Below, in pieces: positions 9,142 to 20,145 of a stretch of DNA of 64,000 nucleotides. How positions within the stretch are numbered: the stretch's first letter is position 1; each line of letters opens with the position of its first letter. The position numbers and the translations under genes were made by a program. Origin of the DNA: Tepidamorphus gemmatus (lineage in GTDB: Bacteria > Pseudomonadota > Alphaproteobacteria > Rhizobiales > Tepidamorphaceae). The stretch covers positions 186,001 through 250,000 of the forward strand of contig NZ_SMAK01000003.1 of assembly GCF_004346195.1 (NCBI RefSeq), in the 5' to 3' direction. The notes below the pieces were generated by a model that saw nothing but the letters and a program-made list of their open reading frames with translations, had not been told where the DNA came from and did no database searches.

Positions 9142-10380
9142 ATGGCAGCAGACACCTCCAGCGCGGCGGGACCTCTCGCCGGCATCCGCGTCCTCGACCT
9201 GACCCGCGTGCTGGCCGGACCGAGCTGCACGCAGCTGCTCGGCGATCTGGGCGCCGACGTCATCAAGGTCGAGAAGCCCGGAGAGGGCGACGACACGCGG
9301 CGCTGGGGCCCGCCCAACCTGAAGGATGCATCCGGCGCCGATACCGCCGAGAGCGCCTACTACCTGTCGACAAACCGCAACAAGCGCTCCGTGGCGATCG
9401 ACGTCGCCAGGCCCCAGGGCGCGGCGCTGGTGCGCCGTCTCGCCGCGCACAGCGACGTCCTGGTCGAGAACTTCAAGGTTGGCGGACTCGCCAAGTACGG
9501 GCTCGCCTATCCCGACCTCCGCGACGATCTGCCGCGCCTGGTCTATTGTTCGATCACCGGCTTCGGCCAGACCGGTCCCAACGCCCACCGGCCGGGCTAC
9601 GACTTCCTCGCCCAGGGCATGGGTGGCATCATGAGCATCACCGGCGAGCCGGACGGCGAGCCGGTCAAGGTCGGCGTGGCGATCGCCGACATCATGTGCG
9701 GCATGTATGCGACGACCGCGATCCTGGCAGCGCTGCGCCACCGCGATGCGACCGGCATGGGCCAGCACATCGACATCGGGCTCGCCGACACCCAGGTCGC
9801 CTGGCTCTATAACGAGGGAATGAACTACCTGCTCGGCGGCAAGGTGCCGACCCGGCGAGGCAACGCGCACGCCAACATCGTGCCCTATCAGGTGTTCGAG
9901 ACCGCCGATGGCCATGTCATCGTCGCCGTCGGCAATGACAGCCAGTTTCGCCGGCTGTGCGACTATCTCGGCCGCCCCGAACTCGCTGCGGATCCGCGCT
10001 TTGCGACGAATCCGGCACGCACCGCCAACCGCGGCGAGCTGGTGCCGCTGATCGCTGCGATCCTGAAGACGCGGCAGCGCGCCGACATCCTTGCCGGGTT
10101 GGAGAGTCGCGGCGTGCCCGTCGGCCCGGTCAACGACATCGCCCAGGCCTTGGCCGAGCCGCAGGTGGCCGCGCGCGACATGCTGGTCCGCATGGCCCAT
10201 CCGCTCGCCGCCTCCGGCGAGGTCACGCTGATCGGCAATCCGCTGAAATTCTCCGAGAGCCCCATCACCTATCGCCGGCCACCGCCCACCCTCGGCGAGC
10301 ACACCGACGAGGTGCTGGCCGAGATTCTCGGGCTCGACGAAGCCGATCGGCGGAAGCTCCGCGACGACGGCGCGATCTGA
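9142..10380 (+). CDS. CaiB/BaiF (class III) CoA-transferase
   Basis: A 412-aa family III CoA-transferase that moves CoA between carboxylic acids through an aspartyl-CoA anhydride. The N-terminus GIRVLDLTRVLAGP is a family signature and the catalytic Asp is Asp154 in GYDFLAQG. The C-terminal part holds GVPVGPVNDIAQALAEPQ, which completes the interlocked-ring fold. The substrate cannot be read from the sequence; formyl-, succinyl- and aryl-CoA transferases all look alike here. It stands 131 bp after the patatin gene and 220 bp before atpH, so it may or may not belong to the bdhA unit. Confidence 0.9.
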   Translation: MAADTSSAAGPLAGIRVLDLTRVLAGPSCTQLLGDLGADVIKVEKPGEGDDTRRWGPPNLKDASGADTAESAYYLSTNRNKRSVAIDVARPQGAALVRRLAAHSDVLVENFKVGGLAKYGLAYPDLRDDLPRLVYCSITGFGQTGPNAHRPGYDFLAQGMGGIMSITGEPDGEPVKVGVAIADIMCGMYATTAILAALRHRDATGMGQHIDIGLADTQVAWLYNEGMNYLLGGKVPTRRGNAHANIVPYQVFETADGHVIVAVGNDSQFRRLCDYLGRPELAADPRFATNPARTANRGELVPLIAAILKTRQRADILAGLESRGVPVGPVNDIAQALAEPQVAARDMLVRMAHPLAASGEVTLIGNPLKFSESPITYRRPPPTLGEHTDEVLAEILGLDEADRRKLRDDGAI

Positions 10381-10599
10381 GCGATCACCGGCGGCGGGCC
10401 GACGCGGCCGCACCGCACAAAACTGCCGATTGATGCACGCCCGGCATGTTGAAAGGGGTGGGGGAGTATGCTAGCGAAGCGCCGGCTTCGGGGGCACGAG
10501 GTCTCCCGAGGCCTCCGGCCGGCTGTCCGGGTCCGACTCCGCTTCCATCGGGTCATACGATCCGCGCCGCTCACCAGGTCGCATCAGAGAGCTCGCCGC

Positions 10600-11160
10600 G
10601 TGACCGCAGAAGACACGACCGTATCTGGCGTTTCCGGCCGCTATGCCACGGCCCTGTTCGAACTGGCCGTCGAGGAGAAGTCGATCGACACGATCGCTGC
10701 CGATCTCGACGCGATCGACCGCATGATCGAAGAGAGTACCGATCTCAAGCGGCTGGTCATGAGCCCGGTGTTCTCCGCCGAGGAGCAGACCCGCGCGCTC
10801 GCGGCCATTCTCGACAAGGCCGGTATCACCGGAACCACCGCGAACTTCATTCGTGTGGTCGCCGCCAATCGCCGGCTGTTCGTGCTTCAGGGCATGATCG
10901 CTGCCTTCCGCAAGCTGGTGGCCGCGCATCGTGGCGAGGTCTCCGCCGAGGTCACCTCGGCCGAGGAGCTCACAGAGGCGCAGGTGGAATCGCTCGCCGC
11001 AGCGCTGAAGGCGTCGATCGGCAAGGATGTCCGGCTGTCCCGCAAGGTCGATCCGGGCCTGCTCGGCGGGCTGATCGTGAAGGTCGGCAGCCGGATGATC
11101 GACACGTCGCTGCGCACCAAGCTCAACAATCTCAAAATCGCTATGAAAGAGGTCGGCTGA
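10600..11160 (+). CDS. atpH: ATP synthase F1 subunit delta
   Basis: A 186-aa delta (OSCP-type) subunit that links the F1 head to the peripheral stalk. The GTG start at 10600 ([23 protein letters not shown]) gives the normal family length; the longer frame upstream is Arg-rich and not conserved-looking. The C-terminal motif [20 protein letters not shown] is diagnostic. It opens the atpHAGDC operon, and the 220 bp upstream should contain the promoter, though I found no convincing -35/-10 pair. The Fo genes are elsewhere, as is normal in alphaproteobacteria. Confidence 0.95.
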   Translation: MTAEDTTVSGVSGRYATALFELAVEEKSIDTIAADLDAIDRMIEESTDLKRLVMSPVFSAEEQTRALAAILDKAGITGTTANFIRVVAANRRLFVLQGMIAAFRKLVAAHRGEVSAEVTSAEELTEAQVESLAAALKASIGKDVRLSRKVDPGLLGGLIVKVGSRMIDTSLRTKLNNLKIAMKEVG

Positions 11161-12692
11161 TGGACATTCGGGCCGCTGAAATCTCCTCGATCCTGAAGGA
11201 GCAGATCAAGAACTTCGGCAAGGAGGCCGAAGTTACCGAGGTCGGCCAGGTGCTGTCGGTCGGCGACGGCATCGCGCGCGTCTACGGCCTCGACAAGGTC
11301 CAGGCCGGCGAGATGGTCGAGTTTCCCGGCGGCATCCGCGGCATGGCGCTCAATCTCGAGACCGACAATGTCGGCGTCGTGATCTTCGGCTCGGACCGCG
11401 ACATCCGCGAGGGCGACACGGTGAAGCGCACCGGCGCCATTGTCGAGGTGCCGGTCGGCAAGGAGTTGCTCGGCCGTGTCGTCGATGCGCTCGGCAATCC
11501 GATCGACGGCAAGGGCCCGATCAAGGCCAAGGAGCGTCGCCGTGTCGACGTCAAGGCGCCCGGCATCATTCCCCGCCAGTCGGTTCACGAGCCGATGGCG
11601 ACCGGCCTCAAGGCGATCGACGCGCTGATTCCGATCGGTCGCGGCCAGCGCGAGCTGATCATCGGTGACCGCCAGACCGGCAAGACCGCGATCATTCTCG
11701 ACACCTTCCTGAACCAGAAGCCTATCAATGAGGGCGACGACGAGAGCCGCAAGCTCTACTGCGTCTACGTCGCCGTTGGCCAGAAGCGCTCCACCGTTGC
11801 GCAGTTCGTCAAGGTGCTGGAGGAGCGCGGCGCACTCGACTACTCGATCGTGATTGCCGCGACCGCCTCGGATCCGGCTCCGATGCAGTACCTGGCGCCG
11901 TTCTCCGGATGCGCGATGGGCGAGTACTTCCGCGACAATGGCATGCATGCGGTGATCGCCTACGACGATCTGTCCAAGCAGGCCGTCGCCTATCGCCAGA
12001 TGTCGCTGCTGCTGCGTCGTCCGCCGGGACGCGAGGCCTATCCGGGCGACGTGTTCTACCTGCATTCGCGCCTGCTCGAGCGGGCGGCGAAGATGAACAA
12101 GGAGAACGGATCCGGTTCGCTGACGGCGCTGCCGGTGATCGAAACCCAAGCCAACGACGTGTCGGCCTATATCCCGACCAACGTGATCTCGATCACCGAC
12201 GGCCAGATCTTCCTCGAGACCGATCTGTTCTACCAGGGCATCCGCCCGGCGCTGAACGTCGGCCTGTCGGTGAGCCGTGTCGGCTCCGCTGCCCAGATCA
12301 AGGCGATGAAGCAGGTCGCCGGCAAGATCAAGGGCGAGCTCGCGCAGTACCGCGAGATGGCCGCCTTCGCCCAGTTCGGCTCCGATCTCGACGCCACCAC
12401 CCAGCGCCTGCTCAACCGTGGCGCTCGTCTGACCGAACTCCTCAAGCAGCCGCAATTCTCGCCGCTCAAGGTCGAGGAGCAGGTGGTCGTGATCTATGCC
12501 GGCGTCAACGGCTTCCTCGATCCGCTGCCGGTTTCCGCCGTGCGCCGCTTCGAGGAGGAGCTGCTGCGCAACATGCGCGACAAGCACGCCGACATTCTCG
12601 ATGCGATTCGCAACGAGCGCGAGATCTCAGAGAAGACCGGCGAGAAGCTGCACAAGGCGGTCAGCGCGTTCGCCAAGGCCTTCGCGGCCTGA
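11160..12692 (+). CDS. atpA: ATP synthase F1 subunit alpha
   Basis: A 510-aa alpha subunit, the regulatory nucleotide-binding subunit of F1. The ATG at 11160 overlaps the atpH stop by one base (TGATG). Walker A is GDRQTGKT (169-176), and the inter-subunit arginine-finger region [10 protein letters not shown] is present. Residues 1-25 form the N-terminal helix that contacts delta. Length and sequence are fully typical, with no frameshift or lost residue seen. Confidence 0.99.
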   Translation: MDIRAAEISSILKEQIKNFGKEAEVTEVGQVLSVGDGIARVYGLDKVQAGEMVEFPGGIRGMALNLETDNVGVVIFGSDRDIREGDTVKRTGAIVEVPVGKELLGRVVDALGNPIDGKGPIKAKERRRVDVKAPGIIPRQSVHEPMATGLKAIDALIPIGRGQRELIIGDRQTGKTAIILDTFLNQKPINEGDDESRKLYCVYVAVGQKRSTVAQFVKVLEERGALDYSIVIAATASDPAPMQYLAPFSGCAMGEYFRDNGMHAVIAYDDLSKQAVAYRQMSLLLRRPPGREAYPGDVFYLHSRLLERAAKMNKENGSGSLTALPVIETQANDVSAYIPTNVISITDGQIFLETDLFYQGIRPALNVGLSVSRVGSAAQIKAMKQVAGKIKGELAQYREMAAFAQFGSDLDATTQRLLNRGARLTELLKQPQFSPLKVEEQVVVIYAGVNGFLDPLPVSAVRRFEEELLRNMRDKHADILDAIRNEREISEKTGEKLHKAVSAFAKAFAA

Positions 12693-12738
12693 GGCCCCGG
12701 ATGGGCGGGCGCAGCGCAGCGAACGGACAGGGCCGGAC

Positions 12739-13623
12739 ATGGCGAGCCTCAAGGACCTCAGGAACCGCATCGCCTCGGTGAAGGCGACGCAGAAGATCAC
12801 CAAGGCGATGCAGATGGTCGCCGCCGCGAAGCTGCGCCGTGCGCAGAGTGCGGCGGAGACGGCCAGACCCTATGCTGCGCGCATGGAGCAGGTATTGGCC
12901 GGACTGGCGGCCGCGATCCCGCCGGGCACCGGCGGTTCGCGGCTGATGGTCGGAACCGGTCGCGACGACGTCCACCTGCTGGTGGTGTGTACCGCCGAAC
13001 GCGGCCTGTGCGGCGCCTTCAACTCCTCCATCGCGCGTCTGGCGCGCGAGCACGCCAACCGGCTGATCGGCGCCGGAAAGACCGTCAAGATCCTCTGCGT
13101 CGGCCGCAAGGGGTTCGATCTCCTGCGTCGCACCCATGGTGGGCTGATCGTCGACACGATCACGCTGCGCGACGTGAAGCAGGTCGGCTTCGTCAACGCC
13201 AAGGCCGTGGCCGACCGGGTGCTGGAAATGTTCGCGGGCGGCCAGTTCGACGTCGCAACGCTGTTCTATGCGCACTTCAAGTCGGTCATCAGCCAAGTGC
13301 CGACGGCCCAGCAGATCATCCCGGCGGTGTTGCCCGAGGTCGATCCGGCCGCCGGCACGCAGGCGCTTGCGGTCTACGAGTTCGAGCCCGAGGAGAGTGA
13401 GATCCTCGAGGATCTGCTGCCGCGCAACATCGCCGTGCAGATCTTCCGGGCGCTGCTCGAGAACGCCGCGTCCGAACAGGGTGCGCGGATGACCGCGATG
13501 GACAATGCCACCCGCAATGCCGGCGACATGATCCACAAGCTGACGCTCAACTACAACCGTACGCGTCAGGCGCAGATCACCAAGGAACTGATCGAAATCA
13601 TCTCGGGCGCCGAGGCGCTCTGA
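12739..13623 (+). CDS. atpG: ATP synthase F1 subunit gamma
   Basis: A 294-aa gamma subunit, the central rotor shaft of F1. The N-terminal helix starts [36 protein letters not shown]-like and the C-terminal helix holds [12 protein letters not shown], both of which form the coiled coil inside the alpha/beta ring. The start at 12739 is set by this conserved N-terminus; open sequence upstream belongs to the 46-bp spacer and the end of atpA. Length is normal. Confidence 0.98.
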   Translation: MASLKDLRNRIASVKATQKITKAMQMVAAAKLRRAQSAAETARPYAARMEQVLAGLAAAIPPGTGGSRLMVGTGRDDVHLLVVCTAERGLCGAFNSSIARLAREHANRLIGAGKTVKILCVGRKGFDLLRRTHGGLIVDTITLRDVKQVGFVNAKAVADRVLEMFAGGQFDVATLFYAHFKSVISQVPTAQQIIPAVLPEVDPAAGTQALAVYEFEPEESEILEDLLPRNIAVQIFRALLENAASEQGARMTAMDNATRNAGDMIHKLTLNYNRTRQAQITKELIEIISGAEAL

Positions 13624-13645
13624 CCGACAGGCCGAAAGGGGATAG

Positions 13646-15112
<1,467 letters not shown>

Positions 15113-15134
15113 GCCGAACGCGAGGACACCGGAC

Positions 15135-15548
15135 ATGGCCGAAACTTTCGTCTTCGAGCTGGTCTCGCCCGAACGGCTGCTGATGTCGGAACAGGTCGAG
15201 CAGGTCGACGTTCCGGGCAGCGAGGGCGATTTCGGCGTCCTCGCCCATCATGCCCCCTTCATCTCGACCCTGCGGCCGGGACTGATGCGGATCCGGACCG
15301 GATCGCAGACCAGGGAGATCTTCGTGCGCGGCGGTCTCGCCGAGGTGCGCGCCAACTCGCTCACGGTCCTCGCCGAGCAGGCGATCCCGGTCGAGGAGAT
15401 CGACGAAGGCAAGCTTGCCGAGGAAATCCGCAATGCCGAGGAGGACGTGGCCGACGCGCGCGACGAGGCAGCCCGCCACCGGGCTGAAGTCCATCTTGCC
15501 CAGCTTCGCGAGGTCGTCTCCGCGCTGAAGGCAGCCGGTCACGCCTGA
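15135..15548 (+). CDS. atpC: ATP synthase F1 subunit epsilon
   Basis: A 137-aa epsilon subunit that caps the rotor and modulates ATP hydrolysis. The N-terminal beta-sandwich contains FELVSPERLLMSEQVEQVDVPGSEGDFGVLAHHAP, split by the expected glycines, and a helical C-terminus follows from about residue 90. It closes the F1 operon 22 bp after atpD. The start at 15135 gives normal length; the frame continues upstream into atpD sequence. Confidence 0.97.
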   Translation: MAETFVFELVSPERLLMSEQVEQVDVPGSEGDFGVLAHHAPFISTLRPGLMRIRTGSQTREIFVRGGLAEVRANSLTVLAEQAIPVEEIDEGKLAEEIRNAEEDVADARDEAARHRAEVHLAQLREVVSALKAAGHA

Positions 15549-15583
15549 CGGACCCGGTCAAGGCGGTTGGGGACGACGCGGAC

Positions 15584-16255
15584 ATGATCGACGAGCCCTT
15601 CAGCCGCGCGGCTTGGCGCCGCAACGAGACGCTCTACGAGCGTATCCGGACGATGCCGTTCAACATGGCACTGGCCGCCGGAACGCTCGAGGCGGACCGC
15701 TTCCGCCACTACATCATTCAGGATGCGCATTACCTGACCGCGTTCGCCCGCGCGCTCGCCATCGCGGCAGCGAAGGCCGACGATGCCAACGGTATCGTCC
15801 AGTTCGCCGAGGCCGCGCGGGTCGCGATTGTCGTCGAGCGAAGCCTGCACGCCGACTACTTCGTCCGGTTCGGCGTCTCGCAGGAGGCGTTCGCCGCGGC
15901 AGGGCTGTCGCCCGCCTGTCATCACTATGTGTCGTTCCTGCTCGCCACGGCCCATGCCGAGCCCTACCCGGTCGTTCTCGCCGCGGTGCTGCCCTGTTTC
16001 TGGGTGTACGCCGAGGTCGGCCAGGACATCCATCGCCGCACCGTCGCCGCCAACCCCTATCAGGCATGGATCGACACCTACGCCGGCGAGGACTTCGCGG
16101 CGGCGGTCGCCGCGGTGATCGAAACGACCGATCGAGCCGCCGGAAGAGCCGCCCATGACACGCTCGAAGCGATGCATGCCGCCTTCACCCGCGCCATGCA
16201 GCTCGAATGGATGTTCTGGGATTCGGCCTGGCGTCTCGAACGATGGCCGGACTGA
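15584..16255 (+). CDS. tenA: TenA-family thiaminase II
   Basis: A 223-aa TenA protein, which salvages thiamin breakdown products by hydrolysing aminopyrimidines to HMP. The family residues are recognisable: QDAHYL (Asp47, Tyr50), the nucleophile region LPCFWVYAEVG (Cys138) and the C-terminal acid in LEWMFWDSAW. The active-site Cys makes it a TenA_C-type enzyme rather than the Cys-less TenA_E class. It begins 35 bp after atpC and could be read from the ATP synthase operon. A core neighbour (yggS) lies beyond the two accessory genes that follow. Confidence 0.92.
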   Translation: MIDEPFSRAAWRRNETLYERIRTMPFNMALAAGTLEADRFRHYIIQDAHYLTAFARALAIAAAKADDANGIVQFAEAARVAIVVERSLHADYFVRFGVSQEAFAAAGLSPACHHYVSFLLATAHAEPYPVVLAAVLPCFWVYAEVGQDIHRRTVAANPYQAWIDTYAGEDFAAAVAAVIETTDRAAGRAAHDTLEAMHAAFTRAMQLEWMFWDSAWRLERWPD

Positions 16256-16427
16256 CGCGGCAGCGCTCCCGTCGGGCCGGCACGGCACGTGCCGATTGCC
16301 GCATCTGCGGGCAGCCGCACGCGCGCCCTGTTCCGGCCATCGGCCGACATGCTAACTGGAATTTCGCCGTCGGGGCAGACGAACCCGGCTGAGGCGTGGA
16401 ATTGGCTTTTCGCGAGGGTTCGACGAC

Positions 16428-18377
16428 ATGCGCATCCTGATCTACGGCGCGGGCAAGACCGGCACCACTGCGGTCTACTACGCCTTCAAGAACCTGCTGC
16501 CGAATCACATCGCGTTCTTCGAGCCGCCTTCGCTTCTGCAGCTGCCCTACGACCAGCATTCCGACATGCTGGTGAAGTCGCTGTCCGTCCTGCGGCATGA
16601 CAAGATGGCGTCGTCCTTCGAACGCTATCAGCAGAAGATCCTCATCGTCCGACACCCCTTCGACCGACTGGTCAGCTACATCCTGTTCGCGCCGAACAAT
16701 GGTCCGGGCTTCCTCGACGACCGCAACATGGAGCGCTACCTGGACCTCCTGCGCCGCAAGCTCGAGTCCCCGCGCAGCGTCTCGATGCGCGAGATCACCG
16801 CGATGGTCGAGGAGTACTACCCCTCGCGTGCGGCGATGCACGATTCGGTGACGGTCCTCGAGACCATTGCCCACACCTATCCCGACTTCTTCCTGCTGCG
16901 TTACGAGGACTTCGTCGACGGCAGGCTCGACGCGCTCAGCGCCTATTGCGGCCTGCCGCTGTCGAACGAGCCGGAGATCACCGGATTCGCCACGAAGGTC
17001 GCTCGTTCGAAATCCCATGGCGACTGGCACAAGTGGTTCCTGCCGGAAGATGTCACCCATTTCCGCGAGATATACGGCTCCTATCTCGAGCGCTTCGGCT
17101 ACGAAACGCAGATCGAGGAGGCCGAACCTCTCGATCTCGACACGACCATCAACTACAGCATCAAGGTCGGCAATCAGGGACGCCAGAACCGATGGCTGCC
17201 CATCTACGTGCCCGGCGAGGTCCACATGACCTGGGAAGGTCCCGCCTATCATGCGGCGCGTAACGCCTTCCAGCGCGGCTCCAAGGACGAGGCGCTGCGC
17301 ATGGTCGACGAGGTCATTGCAGGCGGTACCGCGATCGCCGGCTTCTTCGAACTCAAGTCACAGATCCTCGCCCAGGCGGAGGATTTCGCCGGGGCGGCAG
17401 AGGCGCTGCGCCAGGCAATGGCGCTCGCACCCGGAGAGGAATCTTTTGAGAAGCGGTTGAAAGGACTGCTGTCGAAGGAGAAATCTTCGGCCAGGCGAGT
17501 CCCGCCGCCTGCCTCAGCGCGGGGAACCGGGACGGCCGCCGGGTCCGGAGCGGCGCCGGCCGTGGCGCCAGCGGGACAGCCTGCCGCACGTCCGGCCGGC
17601 ACGGCGGTCCACCGAACGCTGATGCTGGGCCAGAGTCACATGCAGGGCATCAAGAAGGGCGCGACCATGCTCCGCACGGCCGGTCGCTTTCCCGCCAATC
17701 TGGCGCTCGAGTTCATCCAACTTCGGGCAGCCCGGTTCAACCCCTATTTCCCGGATGGCGGCGATACACTCAACGAGGCGTTGCTCCGTGAGATAGACGC
17801 GCATCTCGCCGCGACCGACCTCGTCGTCTCGGTGATCGGCGGCAATGCCTACAATGTGCTGGGGCTGGTCAATCACGAGCGCCCGTTCGATTTCGAGCTC
17901 TCTACCGATCCCGATCTGCCGCTGGCGGAGGATCGCGAGATCCTGCCCGAGGAGGTGGTTCGCGCCAGCCTGGACCGCCAGAATGCGAACGCGTTGCGGC
18001 TGCTCGGTGCGTTGAAGGCGCGGATCGGCAGGCCGTTTGTTCATGTGCAATCTCCCCCGCCCATTCCCAGCGAGGCGCACATCCGGGCCCATCCGGGCAA
18101 GTTCGCCGACAAGATCGCCCAGTTCGGCGTGACGCCGGCGATCATCCGCTACAAGCTGTGGAAGCTGCAGTCGGAGATCTTCCGCGCGTTCTGCGCCGCG
18201 AACGGCATCGCGTTCCTCGACGTTCCGGCGAATGTCGTCGATGAACGGGGCATGCTGGTCGAGGCGGCCTGGAGCAACGATCCCACCCACGGCAACGCCT
18301 GGTACGGCGAGCAGGTGATAGGGCAACTCTCCGGGTGGCTCGCATCTCAGAACGGCAGGTACGCGGGCGCGCACTGA
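16428..18377 (+). CDS. three-part fusion: sulfotransferase, TPR segment, SGNH hydrolase-like domain
   Basis: A 649-aa protein with three regions. Residues 1-225 resemble a PAPS-dependent sulfotransferase: GAGKTGTTAVYYAF (7-20) is the 5'-phosphosulfate loop, VRHPFDRLVSYI (74-85) the 3'-phosphate motif, and LRYEDFVDG (158-165) and DWHKWFLPED fit the family. Residues 272-350 are helical with TPR character. An Ala/Pro-rich linker (352-394) leads to a C-terminal SGNH-like domain with LGQSH (400-404), IGGN (470-473) and DPTHGN (618-623), giving a possible Ser403-Asp618-His621 triad; block I has Gln where GDS enzymes have Asp. No signal peptide is seen, so cytoplasmic action on a sugar or lipid-linked intermediate is likely. 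It is coupled to the GSCFA gene. Substrate unknown. Confidence 0.82.
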   Translation: MRILIYGAGKTGTTAVYYAFKNLLPNHIAFFEPPSLLQLPYDQHSDMLVKSLSVLRHDKMASSFERYQQKILIVRHPFDRLVSYILFAPNNGPGFLDDRNMERYLDLLRRKLESPRSVSMREITAMVEEYYPSRAAMHDSVTVLETIAHTYPDFFLLRYEDFVDGRLDALSAYCGLPLSNEPEITGFATKVARSKSHGDWHKWFLPEDVTHFREIYGSYLERFGYETQIEEAEPLDLDTTINYSIKVGNQGRQNRWLPIYVPGEVHMTWEGPAYHAARNAFQRGSKDEALRMVDEVIAGGTAIAGFFELKSQILAQAEDFAGAAEALRQAMALAPGEESFEKRLKGLLSKEKSSARRVPPPASARGTGTAAGSGAAPAVAPAGQPAARPAGTAVHRTLMLGQSHMQGIKKGATMLRTAGRFPANLALEFIQLRAARFNPYFPDGGDTLNEALLREIDAHLAATDLVVSVIGGNAYNVLGLVNHERPFDFELSTDPDLPLAEDREILPEEVVRASLDRQNANALRLLGALKARIGRPFVHVQSPPPIPSEAHIRAHPGKFADKIAQFGVTPAIIRYKLWKLQSEIFRAFCAANGIAFLDVPANVVDERGMLVEAAWSNDPTHGNAWYGEQVIGQLSGWLASQNGRYAGAH

Positions 18378-19486
18378 TGGCCACACCCTATTCCGATCAG
18401 CCGCCACACGCCTTCTGGCGCTCCGCGATGGCCGGCGTCCCGGCCGATGACGTTGATCCGGTCGTCCGCGCTGCCTTCCGCATCCCGGCCGACGCGCCGG
18501 TGATGACCGCCGGCAGCTGTTTCGCCCAGCACATCGGCCGAAACCTCGAGGCTCGCGGACTCAACCATCTCGTCACCGAGACGGCCCATCCGCTGATGCC
18601 CCCGGACATGGCTCGCGCCGCCGGCTACGGCGTCTTTTCGGCGCGCTACGCAAACATCTACACCGCGCGGCAGTTCCTCCAGCTGCTGCAGCGTGCCTAC
18701 GGGAGGTTCGAACCGGTCGAGGACGTGTGGAGCACCGAGACCGGGCGCTTTGTCGATCCGTTCCGGCCACGCATCGAGCCGCAAGGCTTCCGCAGCGCCG
18801 CAGCCTGCCGCGCTGATACGGTGCGCCATCTTGGCTGCGTGCGCGCAGCCGTGGAACAGATGTCGGTGCTGGTCTTCACCCTGGGGCTCACCGAGGCCTG
18901 GCGTTCGCGCGCCGATGGCGCGACCTATCCGCTCTGTCCGGGCGTCGCCGGTGGCAGCTTCGATCCCGCGCGGTACGAATTCGTCAATTTCGGGGTCGAC
19001 GAGGTCGCCGACGACCTGACAACCGCGATCGGTCTGATCCGGGACGTGAACCCATCGGCGAAGGTGATCCTCACGGTCTCGCCGGTGCCGCTGGCCGCCA
19101 CGGCGGTCGACAGGCATGTGCTGGTCTCGACCACCCTGTCAAAGGCCGTCCTGCGCGTCGCTGCCGAACAGGTGGCCTCCCGGCTGTCGGATGTCGCCTA
19201 TTTCCCCTCCTACGAGATCATCACCGGCCCGCATGCGCGCGGGAGCTACTTCGGCGCCGACCTGCGTTCGGTGACCGAGGCCGGCGTGGAGCATGTGATG
19301 CGGCTGTTCTTCCGCCACTACATGGGGCTCGAGCCCCGGACCGAGGTTGCCCGTTCGCCCGTTCCCGCGGATGCCCGCAGCGATGCCCACACCGAGGAGA
19401 TGGCCGAACTGGTCGAGGTCGATTGCGACGAGGTTGTGCTCGAGGCGCTGGCGCCGGAGAATGGCGATTCGGAGCCCGCGCGATGA
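18377..19486 (+). CDS. GSCFA domain protein
   Basis: A 369-aa protein carrying the literal family motif GSCFA (46-50) in VMTAGSCFAQHIGRNLE. GSCFA proteins are related to SGNH hydrolases and often sit with polysaccharide genes; that is family knowledge, and enzymatic activity is unproven. Further family blocks are YGVFSARYANIYTARQFLQL (split at Tyr), LVFTLGLTEAW and VILTVSPVPLAAT, followed by YFPSYEIITG. The acidic tail (about 340-369) looks disordered. The ATG overlaps the stop of the sulfotransferase fusion by one base, and its own stop overlaps the yggS start by four. The two accessory genes are therefore wired into a core gene's transcript. Confidence 0.88.
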   Translation: MATPYSDQPPHAFWRSAMAGVPADDVDPVVRAAFRIPADAPVMTAGSCFAQHIGRNLEARGLNHLVTETAHPLMPPDMARAAGYGVFSARYANIYTARQFLQLLQRAYGRFEPVEDVWSTETGRFVDPFRPRIEPQGFRSAAACRADTVRHLGCVRAAVEQMSVLVFTLGLTEAWRSRADGATYPLCPGVAGGSFDPARYEFVNFGVDEVADDLTTAIGLIRDVNPSAKVILTVSPVPLAATAVDRHVLVSTTLSKAVLRVAAEQVASRLSDVAYFPSYEIITGPHARGSYFGADLRSVTEAGVEHVMRLFFRHYMGLEPRTEVARSPVPADARSDAHTEEMAELVEVDCDEVVLEALAPENGDSEPAR

Positions 19487-20145
19487 GCGCCGCCGACCGT
19501 CTTGCCGACATCCGCAGCGCGATCGACCGGGCCACCGCCGCCGCCGGACGCCCGGACGGCGCCGTGACGCTTGTTGCCGTCTCGAAGACGTTCGGCGCCG
19601 CCGACATCGCACCGGTGATCGCTGCCGGCCAGCGCGTCTTCGGCGAGAACCGCGTCCAGGAGGCCCAGGCCAAGTGGCCGGCTCTGAAAGCAGCCCATCC
19701 CGACATCGAGCTGCACCTGATCGGCCCGCTGCAGACCAACAAGGTACGCGACGCCGTGGCGTTGTTCGACGTCATCGAAACCGTCGACCGCGACCGTCTG
19801 GCTGAGGCCTTGGCGAGGGAAATCGCCCGCCAGGGTCGCACGCCGCGGCTGTTCGTACAGGTCAACACCGGCGCGGAGCCGCAGAAGGCCGGCGTGTTGC
19901 CTGAAGAGACCGCTGCCTTCGTCACGCGCTGCCGCGACACCTACGGCCTCGACATAGAAGGACTGATGGCGATTCCACCGCTCGACGAGGCGCCGGCCCC
20001 GCATTTCGCCCTTCTGGCCAGGCTCGCCCGCGAACTCGGACTGCCCGGACTGTCGATGGGCATGAGCGCCGACTTTGAGATCGGGATCGCCCATGGCGCC
20101 ACCCATGTGCGTGTCGGCAGCGCCATCTTCGGCAGCCGGGGATAG
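19483..20145 (+). CDS. yggS: YggS/PROSC family pyridoxal phosphate homeostasis protein
   Basis: A 220-aa single-domain PLP-binding TIM-barrel protein related to the alanine racemase N-terminal domain. The PLP lysine is Lys35 in LVAVSKTF. FGENRVQEAQAKW, HLIGPLQTNK and LSMGMSADFEIGIAHGATHVRVGSAIFG (phosphate-binding end) are all present. These proteins control free PLP and amino acid balance and are not racemases. The start at 19483 overlaps the GSCFA stop (ATGA). In related genomes yggS normally lies near leuS, as here. Confidence 0.93.
   Translation: MSAADRLADIRSAIDRATAAAGRPDGAVTLVAVSKTFGAADIAPVIAAGQRVFGENRVQEAQAKWPALKAAHPDIELHLIGPLQTNKVRDAVALFDVIETVDRDRLAEALAREIARQGRTPRLFVQVNTGAEPQKAGVLPEETAAFVTRCRDTYGLDIEGLMAIPPLDEAPAPHFALLARLARELGLPGLSMGMSADFEIGIAHGATHVRVGSAIFGSRG

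Noticed and set aside
10449-10472. TTGAAA ... TATGCT upstream of atpH as a promoter
   Set aside because: The spacing is 12 bp, too short for a sigma-70 type promoter.
16283-16294. CGGCACGTGCCG palindrome before the sulfotransferase fusion
   Set aside because: Single 12-bp palindrome with no matching second copy or promoter; not enough for an operator call.
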